16,211 bases of DNA from Pseudomonadales bacterium (GTDB lineage: Bacteria; Pseudomonadota; Gammaproteobacteria; Pseudomonadales; Pseudohongiellaceae), in the NCBI GenBank assembly GCA_031277435.1, contig JAITMI010000023.1:1-16211 (forward strand), read 5' to 3'. The translations under genes and the position numbers were made by a program. The first letter of the stretch is position 1. Each line of letters begins with the position of its first letter. Positions 5,922 through 13,192 of this stretch are shown here, one piece after another. Below the pieces are notes generated by a model. It made no database searches. It was not told where the DNA came from and was given only the letters and a program-made list of their open reading frames with translations.

Positions 5922-6803
5922 ATGCAACTACTAGATGGCAAAGCCACGTCGGAACAGCTCAAGCAGGAAATCGCGGACAAGGTGGCCGCGATCAAGGCGG
6001 CGGGGGGCAGGGCGCCGCATTTGGCGGCGGTATTGGTGGGTAACGACGGCGGCAGCATGACCTACGTCAACAACAAGGTGCTGGCCTGCAAGCGCTGCGG
6101 TTTTGAGTCTACGCTGTTGACCTACCCGGACACGATTACCGAAGCGCAATTGCTGGAGGTGGTTGATAAGCTCAATCAGGATCCGGAGGTTGACGGCTTC
6201 ATCGTGCAGGTGCCTTTGCCCAAGCACATTGACGAAGAAAAGATCACCCTCGCCATCGACCCCAGCAAGGACGTCGATGGTTTTCACCCGGAAAATCTCG
6301 GGCGCATGTTGCTGGGGCTGCCGACTTACATTTCCGCCACGCCCAACGGCATCATGGAATTGCTCAAGCGCAACCGCATCGAAACCGCCGGCAAGCATTG
6401 CGTGGTGGTGGGCCGCAGCCATATCGTCGGCTCGCCGATGTCGGTCTTGATGGCGCGCAACACCAACCCCGGCAACGCCACCGTAACCTTGGTGCACAGC
6501 CGCACCACCAACATGAAGGAAATCTGCCAAAGCGCCGATATTCTGATCGTCGCCATCGGCAAGCCGATGTTCATCACCGCCGACATGGTGAAGGAGGGCG
6601 CGGTGGTGATTGATGTGGGTACCACTCGCGTGCCTGACGCCAGCGATCCCAAGGGCTTCAAACTGCGCGGCGATGTCGATTTCGACAAGGTGAAGGACAA
6701 GTGCAGTTTCATCACCCCGGTGCCGGGCGGCGTCGGCCCCATGACCATCGCGTCGCTGATGCAGAACACGCTGTTGGCGCTCGACATGAAAAACCGGAAA
6801 TAA
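5922..6803 (+). CDS. folD: Methylenetetrahydrofolate dehydrogenase/cyclohydrolase
   Basis: A 293-residue bifunctional enzyme of one-carbon metabolism. It oxidises 5,10-methylene-THF with NAD(P)+ and hydrolyses the methenyl intermediate to 10-formyl-THF in the cytoplasm. Visible family landmarks are Tyr48/Lys52 of the YxxxK catalytic motif (TYVNNK), the VQVPLPKH loop, Asp119 in [10 protein letters not shown], the nucleotide-binding turn GRSHIVGSP (164-172), and [10 protein letters not shown] (266-275). Length is normal. GGAGG at 5912-5916, 5 bases before ATG, fixes the start. The flavour is odd for a proteobacterium: the GNDGGS..YV segment, the [16 protein letters not shown] stretch and [12 protein letters not shown] match my memory of Bacteroidota-type FolD better than the usual proteobacterial form. 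trpD begins 3 bases after its stop, so they are probably one operon. Confidence 0.95.
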   Translation: MQLLDGKATSEQLKQEIADKVAAIKAAGGRAPHLAAVLVGNDGGSMTYVNNKVLACKRCGFESTLLTYPDTITEAQLLEVVDKLNQDPEVDGFIVQVPLPKHIDEEKITLAIDPSKDVDGFHPENLGRMLLGLPTYISATPNGIMELLKRNRIETAGKHCVVVGRSHIVGSPMSVLMARNTNPGNATVTLVHSRTTNMKEICQSADILIVAIGKPMFITADMVKEGAVVIDVGTTRVPDASDPKGFKLRGDVDFDKVKDKCSFITPVPGGVGPMTIASLMQNTLLALDMKNRK

Positions 6804-6806
6804 CGC

Positions 6807-7841
6807 ATGAGCGAGATGCCAACCGCGCTCAAGCCCTACATCGCCAAGATCACCCAGGGGCAGGTGCTGAGTTTCGAGGAAGCGCACGATGCCTTTGCGC
6901 TGATTATGAGCGGGCAGGCCACCCCGGCGCAGCTTGCGGCGTTTTTGGTGGCCTTGAAGCTGCGTGGCGAGCATGTGGATGAAATCACCGCCGCCGCCAG
7001 CGTGATCCGCGACAGGATGATCGCGGTGTCGGCGCCTCCCGGCGCGATCGACATCGTGGGCACTGGCGGCGATGGCGCGCACACGCTCAATATTTCCACC
7101 GCCACCGCCATCGTCACCGCCGCTTGCGGCGTGCCGGTGGCCAAGCATGGCAATCGCGCGGTGTCCTCGCGCTCGGGCATGACTGACGTGCTGGGCGCGC
7201 TGGGCCTCAACCTGGAGGCATCGGTGCCGGCGCTGGAATATTCCTTGCGCGAGGCGGGCCTGTGTTTCATGCAGGCGCCGCGTCATCATCTGTCGTTCCG
7301 CCATGTGGGGCCGGTGCGGCAGGAGCTGGGCATCCGCACCATCTTCAACATTCTGGGGCCGCTGTGTAACCCGGCGGCGGTCAAGCGCTATTTGATTGGC
7401 GTCTATATCCCCGAGTGGGTGGAACCGATCGGCCAGACCCTGGCGCGGCTCGGCTGCGAAAAAGCCTGGGTGGTGCACGGCGCTGGAGGTCTCGACGAAT
7501 TGAGCACGCTCGGCCCCAACCGCGTGGCGATGGTGGAAGGCGCGCGGGTGAGCCTGACGGAAATCAACCCGGAGGACGCCGGCCTGCCGCGCGCCACTTT
7601 GGAGGAACTACGCGGCGGCGACAGCGGCTATAACGCCGAGCGGCTGCGGCTCTTGCTCGACGGGCAGCGCGACGCTTACCGCGACATCGTGCTGTTTGGC
7701 GCGGCGGCGGCGCTGGTGATCGCCGACAAGACGGCTGATTTGCGCCAAGGCGTGGCACAGGCGGCAGAGGCGATCGACTCCGGCCACGCCAAGGCCACGC
7801 TGGACGCCAGCATCCGCCTCAGCAATACCGGCGTTGATTGA
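6807..7841 (+). CDS. trpD: Anthranilate phosphoribosyltransferase
   Basis: A 344-residue cytoplasmic enzyme transferring phosphoribose from PRPP to anthranilate, the second step of tryptophan biosynthesis. The catalytic landmarks are complete: GTGGDG (85-90, PRPP loop), NIST (95-98), KHGNR (113-117), SSRSG (120-124), Arg171, RTIFNILGPLCNP (177-189) and the metal-binding Asp230-Glu231 in GGLDELS. KHGNR supports true TrpD rather than the YbiB/TrpD2 branch. The anthranilate-channel segment reads PRHHLSFRHV, where I would expect something like HHPAMRHV. Overall wording resembles alphaproteobacterial TrpD. No trpE, trpG or trpC is in the window; it is sandwiched between folD (3-base gap) and grxC (11-base gap). 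The start has only a weak Shine-Dalgarno, so the ATG at 6819 is an alternative. Confidence 0.94.
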   Translation: MSEMPTALKPYIAKITQGQVLSFEEAHDAFALIMSGQATPAQLAAFLVALKLRGEHVDEITAAASVIRDRMIAVSAPPGAIDIVGTGGDGAHTLNISTATAIVTAACGVPVAKHGNRAVSSRSGMTDVLGALGLNLEASVPALEYSLREAGLCFMQAPRHHLSFRHVGPVRQELGIRTIFNILGPLCNPAAVKRYLIGVYIPEWVEPIGQTLARLGCEKAWVVHGAGGLDELSTLGPNRVAMVEGARVSLTEINPEDAGLPRATLEELRGGDSGYNAERLRLLLDGQRDAYRDIVLFGAAAALVIADKTADLRQGVAQAAEAIDSGHAKATLDASIRLSNTGVD

Positions 7842-7852
7842 GGACCAAGTTC

Positions 7853-8110
7853 ATGCCACGGATTGAAATTTATACCAAGGATTGGTGCAGTTATTGCCAG
7901 GCCGCCAAGCAGTTGTTGCAGCGCTTGGGCTATGCCTACACCGAATACGATGTTACCGATGACGAACGCCTGTTCCAGCAAATGCGGGAGCGGGCGCCGC
8001 AAAGCCGCACCGTGCCGCAGATATTTATCGATGAGCGCGGCATCGGCGGTTATACCGACCTGGTGGCGCTGGTGCGTAGCGGCGCGTTGCCGTCAGCCGC
8101 CCCAAGCTGA
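7853..8110 (+). CDS. grxC: Glutaredoxin, GrxC type
   Basis: An 85-residue dithiol glutaredoxin, which reduces disulfides and glutathione-mixed disulfides using glutathione. The active site is Cys12-Ser-Tyr-Cys15 in DWCSYC, a variant of the common CPYC. Thr53-Val-Pro55 supplies the cis-proline, and Gly65-Gly66 in IGGYTDL the glutathione-binding turn (usually IGGxDDL). The ATG at 7853 is chosen because GAGGA at 7840-7844, overlapping the trpD stop, lies 8 bases upstream; a TTG at 7838 would add five unsupported residues. It follows trpD by 11 bases and is probably the last gene of the folD-trpD-grxC transcript. Confidence 0.92.
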   Translation: MPRIEIYTKDWCSYCQAAKQLLQRLGYAYTEYDVTDDERLFQQMRERAPQSRTVPQIFIDERGIGGYTDLVALVRSGALPSAAPS

Positions 8111-8156
8111 GAGCGGCGAGTAAAAAACACAATCTTTCCACGATGACAACCTATAG

Positions 8157-8185
8157 TGGCGGCCCTTGGCTTCCCCTGGCCGCCA
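8157..8185. repeat. 8-bp inverted repeat downstream of grxC
   Basis: TGGCGGCC (8157-8164) and GGCCGCCA (8178-8185) are perfect inverted copies around a 13-base loop, 47 bases after the grxC stop. The RNA could form a strong GC stem, but AATAAAAAC rather than a T-run follows, so it is not a canonical intrinsic terminator. A transcript-end stabiliser or an operator is possible. Confidence 0.35.
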
Positions 8186-8233
8186 ATAAAAACAACGAAT
8201 TCTGTAAACCATGACGCTGTGTATACGTTGACT

Positions 8234-8249
8234 GACCACTGGTGTGGTC
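8234..8249. promoter_or_regulatory. Compact palindrome GACCAC-TGGT-GTGGTC upstream of the efflux operon
   Basis: A perfect 6-bp inverted repeat with a 4-base centre lies 65 bases before the macA-like ATG. It directly abuts TTGACT (8228-8233), a five-of-six match to a -35 hexamer, but no -10 follows at normal spacing. A repressor or activator site for the pump operon is possible. The 203-base gap 8111-8313 contains only this and the inverted repeat at 8157-8185; I see no gene in it. Confidence 0.35.
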
Positions 8250-8313
8250 CGCCAGTTTGAGCCGTAGCTGGATGCCACCTGACGACAGCCCTTTGAGACT
8301 CGATAATAAGCCC

Positions 8314-9651
8314 ATGAAAGATTTTTCTTCCTCCCGCCGCAAACGCATTTTGATGAGTTCGTTTCTCTTGCTGCTCGTCCTCGCCGGCGGCTATTGGTAT
8401 TGGCAGAGTTCAGCCCAAACCCAGGCGGAGGACGCGCCGCTGTTAGCCAAGGTGACGCGCGGCAGCATCGAAAACACCATCGCCGCCGCCGGCACGCTCA
8501 AGCCCAGCCGTTACGTGGACGTGGGCGCGCAGGTGAGCGGTCAGTTGGAGAAACTGTACGTGGAAGTCGGCGACGTGGTGGAGCAGGGCCAGCTTCTGGC
8601 TGAAATCGACGCCCGCGTGCAAATCGCCAAAGTGGACGCCAGCCGCGCCAGCATTGAGGGGCAGGAGGCGCAAATCGACTCCCGCCGCGCCTCGCTGGAA
8701 TTGGCCCGGGCCAATGCCGCGCGCCAGGAACGCTTGATGAATGACAAGGCCACCAGCCAGCTCGAATACGACAACGCCGTCAACAATCTTGCCTCCGCCG
8801 AGTCCTCGCTGGTCCAGTTGGAAAAACAGATCGAGCAAAGCAAGGCCACTCTCACCAGTGACGAAACCCAGTTGGGCTACACCAAGATTTACGCGCCGAG
8901 CGCCGGCACCGTGGTATCGATCAATCTGCTCGAAGGCGTCACGCTCAATGCCTCGCAGCAGGCGCCGACGGTCATGCGCATCGCGGATTTGTCGTTGATG
9001 ACCGTGGAAGCCGGTATTTCCGAAGCCGACATCGGCAGCATCCAAAAAGGCATGGAAGTGTACTTCACCACCCTCGGCGGCGGCACGCGCCGCTGGTTCG
9101 GCACGGTGCGGCAGATATTGCCAACGCCAGTGGTGACCAATAACGTGGTGCTTTATACCGGCCTGTTCGATACCGAAAACGAAGATGGTTCACTGTTTCC
9201 CGAAATGACCGCGCAAGTGTATTTCGTTACCTCCGCCGCGCGTGATGTGCTCACCGTGCCGCTGGGGGCGATCAAGTTCAGCCCACCCCCGGCGGGTGGC
9301 GGGGCGGCGCGGCAAGGGCCGCCCGGCGGCGCGGCGGGGAACCCTGGCGGCGGCTTGGTACTGCGCGGCCCTGGCCCCGGAGGCGAGCTGCCTCCCGGCG
9401 CCGTCGCGCGGCGTCCGGCGGAAGTCACCGTGGTCAAGGCCGATGGCAGCCGTGAACAGCGTCAGGTGCTGGTTGGCGTCACCAGCCGTATTTCCGCTGA
9501 AGTGGTGTCTGGCTTGCAGGAAGGCGAAGAAGTGGTCGCCGGTGTCGTGCAGGCGGAGTCCTCGGCGTCGGCGCAACCGCAACAGCAGCAACAGTTCAAC
9601 AACCGTGGCGGCGGCGGTGGCGGCGGCGGCTTCAACATCAGGGTGCGCTAA
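8314..9651 (+). CDS. macA: MacA-like periplasmic adaptor of an ABC export pump
   Basis: A 445-residue membrane-fusion protein linking an inner-membrane ABC transporter to an outer-membrane channel. An N-terminal basic stretch and one membrane anchor (about residues 12-30) precede a first lipoyl half-motif (RYVDVGAQVSGQL, GDVVEQGQLLAEID). A long Ala/Glu/Gln-rich helical hairpin follows (about 100-188), then the second lipoyl half (YTKIYAPSAGTVVSI) and beta-barrel/membrane-proximal domains. Two oddities: a Gly/Pro-rich insertion at about residues 323-368, and a C-terminal tail with five Gln then eight consecutive Gly (432-439). The start at 8314 gives a normal anchor; its Shine-Dalgarno is poor, and in-frame ATG 8272 is an alternative. 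The stop overlaps the next ATG (TAATG). Substrate unknown; macrolides are not implied. Confidence 0.88.
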   Translation: MKDFSSSRRKRILMSSFLLLLVLAGGYWYWQSSAQTQAEDAPLLAKVTRGSIENTIAAAGTLKPSRYVDVGAQVSGQLEKLYVEVGDVVEQGQLLAEIDARVQIAKVDASRASIEGQEAQIDSRRASLELARANAARQERLMNDKATSQLEYDNAVNNLASAESSLVQLEKQIEQSKATLTSDETQLGYTKIYAPSAGTVVSINLLEGVTLNASQQAPTVMRIADLSLMTVEAGISEADIGSIQKGMEVYFTTLGGGTRRWFGTVRQILPTPVVTNNVVLYTGLFDTENEDGSLFPEMTAQVYFVTSAARDVLTVPLGAIKFSPPPAGGGAARQGPPGGAAGNPGGGLVLRGPGPGGELPPGAVARRPAEVTVVKADGSREQRQVLVGVTSRISAEVVSGLQEGEEVVAGVVQAESSASAQPQQQQQFNNRGGGGGGGGFNIRVR

Positions 9652-11690
9652 TGAGCAGCACGCTTACCGCTGACGCGGCAAATATCAAGGCCAGCGCCTC
9701 CCGTTCCGCCTCCGCTACGGCGGAGCGTTATGGCGAACAGGCGATTCCGCTGATCGAGCTGCGCAACATCCGCCGCACCTTCGTCACCGGAGGCGGGGTT
9801 GAAGTGCAGGCGCTGCGCGGCATCGACCTGAAAATTTATCCGGGCGAATTCGTCGCCATCGTCGGCCAGTCCGGCTCCGGCAAGTCCACCTTGATGAACC
9901 TCTTGGGCTGCCTCGACCGCGCCAGTTCCGGCACCTATCTGTTCGCTGGCCGCGACATCAAAAGTTTTGATGCTGACGACCTGGCCTGGCTGCGGCGCGA
10001 AGCCTTTGGTTTCGTGTTCCAAAGCTACAACCTCTTAGGCGCCGAATCCGCCGAGGAAAACGTGGAAGTGCCCGCGGTTTACGCTGGCCTGCCCGCCGAG
10101 GAGCGCCGCCGCCGCGCGCAGGCGCTGTTGACCTCGCTCGGTTTGGGGCAGCGCATGGACCACCGGCCCACGCAGCTTTCGGGCGGTCAGCAGCAGCGCG
10201 TGTCGATCGCGCGGGCGCTGATGAACGGCGGCAAGGTGATCCTGGCGGACGAACCCACCGGCGCGCTTGATTCGCAAAGCGGCGTCGAAGTCATGGCGCT
10301 GCTCGAAAATCTGGCCCGCGAAGGCCACACCGTCATCATCATCACCCACGACAACAAAGTAGCGGCGCATGCCGACCGCGTGATCGAGTTCCGTGACGGC
10401 AGCGTGCTTTCCGATACCGGCCACGTCGAAGGCGCGGTGGACGCCAAACACAACAGCGAACTGCGCGATCTCTTCCTCAGCCGCCGTGACGGCGGCATCC
10501 TGGCCGGCGTGCACGAAGCGATCCGCATGGCGCTACGCTCACTGCGCGACAATGCCTCACGCACTTTTCTCGCGCTCTTGGGCATCGCCATCGGCGTGGC
10601 CTCGGTGGTGGCGATCATCGCCATCGGCGAAGGCGGGCGGCAGGACATCGTGGAACGCATCAGTTCCATCGGCACCAACATGCTCAACATGCAGCCGCAG
10701 CGGGTGGAAGGGCGGCGCGGCAACCAATCGACGCTCACCTATGAAGACGCCGACGCGGTGATGGAAAGCGTGCCCAACGTGCTCGGCGCCATGCCGGAAT
10801 TGCAGGGCAATTACACCATCCGCTTTCAGCGCCTCGACCACAGCACCAACGTCACCGCCACCTCGGAACTATTGCCACAGATGCGAAGCTGGCCCTTGGC
10901 GCGCGGCGTGTTTTTCTCCCGCGAGGACAACGATACCTACGCCGCCGTGGCGGTGCTCGGCGCCACCGTGGTCGATACCTTGTTCCCTGATGGCCAGGAT
11001 CCGCTCGGTGAATATATTTTGATCAGCAACATCCCGTTCCAGGTGATTGGCGTACTCACCCGCAAGGGCGGCGCCGCCAATGGCAATGACCAGGACGACG
11101 CGGTGTTCGTGCCCTTCCGCGCCGGCTCGCTGCGCCTGATGGGGCAGAAGTACGCCCGTTCCATCGCGGTGTTCGTGGATGACGTGGACAGGATCAACGA
11201 TACGCAAGACGATCTCACCTCATTCATGAAGGAACGCCACGGCGTCGAAGATTTCCGCATGTTCAACAGCGCGGAGTTGATCGACACCGTCAGCGCCTCG
11301 CAAGATACCTTTACCGCGATGCTGGCCTCGGTGGCGGCAATTTCGCTGCTCGTGGGCGGCATCGGCGTCATGAACATCATGCTGGTGTCGGTCACCGAAC
11401 GCACCCGCGAAATCGGCATCCGCATGGCCACCGGCGCGCGGCAGCGCGATATTCTGGCGCAGTTTTTGTCCGAGGCCATTGTGGTGTCTTGCGTGGGCGG
11501 GGTGATGGGCGTTCTCTTGGGCGTTGGCGTGGCGCTGGGAGCGCCGTATTTCGGCGTCAGCGTCGCCTTTACCTGGACGCCGGTCATTCTGGCCTTCTGC
11601 TGCACCACCGCCATTGGTTTGATTTTCGGTTTCGCTCCCGCCCGCAAGGCCTCCCGGCTCGACCCCGTGGTGGCGCTGGCTAACGATTGA
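9651..11690 (+). CDS. macB: MacB-like ABC transporter, fused ATPase and permease
   Basis: A 679-residue inner-membrane protein of the type VII ABC (MacB/FtsX-like) class, which uses ATP to drive periplasmic substrate through an adaptor and outer-membrane channel. The nucleotide-binding domain shows Walker A GQSGSGKST (72-80), signature LSGGQQQR (176-183), Walker B ending in Asp200-Glu201 (LADEPTGALDS) and the switch His233. The first membrane helix follows at about 304-326. A large periplasmic domain comes next, then three C-terminal helices with the family blocks GGIGVMNIMLVSVTERTREIGIR and the FAPARKASRLDPV end. About 30 extra Ser/Ala-rich residues precede the ATPase core. It overlaps macA by one base and nodT by one base (TGATG), so the three pump genes are tightly coupled. 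Substrate cannot be inferred. Confidence 0.93.
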   Translation: MSSTLTADAANIKASASRSASATAERYGEQAIPLIELRNIRRTFVTGGGVEVQALRGIDLKIYPGEFVAIVGQSGSGKSTLMNLLGCLDRASSGTYLFAGRDIKSFDADDLAWLRREAFGFVFQSYNLLGAESAEENVEVPAVYAGLPAEERRRRAQALLTSLGLGQRMDHRPTQLSGGQQQRVSIARALMNGGKVILADEPTGALDSQSGVEVMALLENLAREGHTVIIITHDNKVAAHADRVIEFRDGSVLSDTGHVEGAVDAKHNSELRDLFLSRRDGGILAGVHEAIRMALRSLRDNASRTFLALLGIAIGVASVVAIIAIGEGGRQDIVERISSIGTNMLNMQPQRVEGRRGNQSTLTYEDADAVMESVPNVLGAMPELQGNYTIRFQRLDHSTNVTATSELLPQMRSWPLARGVFFSREDNDTYAAVAVLGATVVDTLFPDGQDPLGEYILISNIPFQVIGVLTRKGGAANGNDQDDAVFVPFRAGSLRLMGQKYARSIAVFVDDVDRINDTQDDLTSFMKERHGVEDFRMFNSAELIDTVSASQDTFTAMLASVAAISLLVGGIGVMNIMLVSVTERTREIGIRMATGARQRDILAQFLSEAIVVSCVGGVMGVLLGVGVALGAPYFGVSVAFTWTPVILAFCCTTAIGLIFGFAPARKASRLDPVVALAND

Positions 11691-13120
11691 TGATGCCCAT
11701 GTATTTTCGTTTCATTCCTGTTGTTTTTGTCAGTGCTACGCTTCTGAGTGCCTGCGTGGGCACGACGCCGCCCTTGGAAACCACCGATGTACCCGGCGCC
11801 TGGCAGGCGCCGCTTGCCGGCGAGGCCCAGATCTGGCCGGACACCGCTTGGTGGACGGGTTTTCAGAACGAGGAGCTGAATTCGCTCATCACCCAGGTGC
11901 AGGCCAACAATTTCGACCTCGCCAACAACCAGCGCAACCTGGAAGCCGCGCAACTGACGCTGCGCGAAGCAGGTTTTGCCCTGTTGCCGACGCCGAGCGT
12001 CACTATCGGCACTGGCGCGCGCTACAGCAGAACCGACGGCGATACCGGCAGCGTCGAAGACAGCGGCGGCGATCCCTTCTCGCTCAACGCCGGCCTCAAC
12101 TACACCGGTATTCTCAGCAAGCCCGCCACCTATGAACGCGCGGTAGCCGATTACGAAGGCCGCGTGGCGCAGGCTGCGGACCTGGCCTTGAATACGCTTG
12201 GCACCGCGGCTTCCACCTATTTCCAATTGCTGCTCACCCGCGACAGAGTGGTGGCCGCACAGCAAAACCTGGCCAACGCCGAAGCCATCGGCATCATCGC
12301 TCAAGCCCGCGTCGATGCCGGCGTGGCGGTGCCGATCGAAGCCTTGCAGCAGCAGATCGCCATCGAGCGTGAACGCGCCAATTTGCGCAGTCTGGCGCAG
12401 AGCGATCTTTCCACGCGCGCCTCGCTGGCGCTCTTGGTGGGCCGCAACGTGCAGGGCTTCGACATGAGCGGGCAGACCCTCGATGCGCTCAGCGTGCCCC
12501 AAGTGCAGCCGGGTTTGCCTTCCGAGTTATTGCGGCGCCGGCCCGATCTGGTGCAAAGCGAAGCTTCGCTGCGCAGCGCCAACGCCAACCTCACCGTGGT
12601 GCGTACCGCGCTGTTTCCGCAGATCAACCTGACCGGCAACGCCAGCGCCGCCAGCCTGTCCTTGACTGAGCTCGTCACCTCGCCCGACAGCGCGCTTACC
12701 GTCAGCGCCACCTTGGTGCAAACCCTGCTCGACAACGGTCAGCGCTTCCGCAACATCGACCAAGCCAAGTTGAGCCTGGAAACCAGCCTCGCCAACTACC
12801 GCCGCGCCGTGCTTGGCGCCCTCAACGAAGTGGAAGTATTGCTGAGCAATATTCAACTCTTGGAACAGCAAGGGCAGGTCGCCCTCAGAAACCTCGAAGC
12901 GGCGGAGGAATCCTTCCGCATCGCCGAACTGCGCTACCAGGAAGGCTTGTCGGATTACCAGACCATGTTGCAGTCGCAGAACACGCTGTTCAGCACGCGC
13001 AATTCCTGGCTCGACAGCAAGCTGCAACAGCTCAATGCGCGCATCAGCTTGTTCCAGGCGCTCGGCGGCGGCTGGCAGGCCGATACCGACCCGCTGCTGT
13101 CGCTGAGCCAGGCGCCCTGA
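11690..13120 (+). CDS. NodT-family outer-membrane efflux lipoprotein
   Basis: A 476-residue outer-membrane factor, the TolC-like channel of the pump. The N-terminus is a lipoprotein signal with lipobox LLSAC (Cys22) followed by VGTTPP. Then come two outer-membrane-efflux repeats rich in long amphipathic helices. Recognisable NodT-type blocks are the early WWTGFQNEELNSLI, the central LPSELLRRRPDLVQSEASLRSANANL, and LRYQEGLSDYQTMLQSQNTLF near the end. The ATG at 11690 overlaps the macB stop by one base; ATG 11693 and 11699 are alternatives giving the same mature lipoprotein. It completes a MacA-MacB-NodT set, so the pump need not borrow a TolC from elsewhere. A separate promoter follows for the next gene. 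Confidence 0.92.
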   Translation: MMPMYFRFIPVVFVSATLLSACVGTTPPLETTDVPGAWQAPLAGEAQIWPDTAWWTGFQNEELNSLITQVQANNFDLANNQRNLEAAQLTLREAGFALLPTPSVTIGTGARYSRTDGDTGSVEDSGGDPFSLNAGLNYTGILSKPATYERAVADYEGRVAQAADLALNTLGTAASTYFQLLLTRDRVVAAQQNLANAEAIGIIAQARVDAGVAVPIEALQQQIAIERERANLRSLAQSDLSTRASLALLVGRNVQGFDMSGQTLDALSVPQVQPGLPSELLRRRPDLVQSEASLRSANANLTVVRTALFPQINLTGNASAASLSLTELVTSPDSALTVSATLVQTLLDNGQRFRNIDQAKLSLETSLANYRRAVLGALNEVEVLLSNIQLLEQQGQVALRNLEAAEESFRIAELRYQEGLSDYQTMLQSQNTLFSTRNSWLDSKLQQLNARISLFQALGGGWQADTDPLLSLSQAP

Positions 13121-13127
13121 CGCTTGG

Positions 13128-13154
13128 TTGACGCCGGGCGGTGGCTGCTATACT
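13128..13154 (+). promoter_or_regulatory. Promoter of the AI-2E family gene
   Basis: TTGACG (13128-13133) and an extended -10 TGC-TATACT (13146-13154) each match consensus at five of six hexamer positions. The spacer is short (15 bases), which the extended -10 may offset. The predicted start near 13161 lies upstream of AGGAAG (13182-13187), supporting the ATG at 13193 over an upstream TTG at 13124. Confidence 0.55.
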
Positions 13155-13192
13155 CCCGCGTAATTTCATTACCACAGCCACAGGAAGTCAGC

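Noticed and set aside
5931..7478. 515-codon open frame on the minus strand opposite folD and trpD
   Set aside because: Rich in His, Gln, Arg and Gly without recognisable domains. It is the complement of two strongly conserved genes, and long antisense frames are expected at this GC content.
8157..8185. Intrinsic terminator after grxC
   Set aside because: The stem is strong, but A-rich sequence rather than a T-run follows on the + strand and nothing suitable follows on the minus strand.
8211..8231. Short leader ORF ATG-ACG-CTG-TGT-ATA-CGT-TGA upstream of macA
   Set aside because: Six codons, no ribosome-binding site and no coupling to a downstream start.
9607..9630. GGC-rich run as a microsatellite or CRISPR-like repeat
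   Set aside because: It is an in-frame glycine codon run at the end of macA; no spacer structure. No CRISPR repeats exist in the window.
10937..12502. 521-codon open frame on the minus strand across macB and nodT
   Set aside because: It spans the boundary of two clearly real genes on the other strand and has no coherent motif.
13124..13192. Upstream TTG start for the AI-2E family gene
   Set aside because: It lies inside the promoter hexamers, upstream of the predicted transcript start, while ATG 13193 has AGGAAG.
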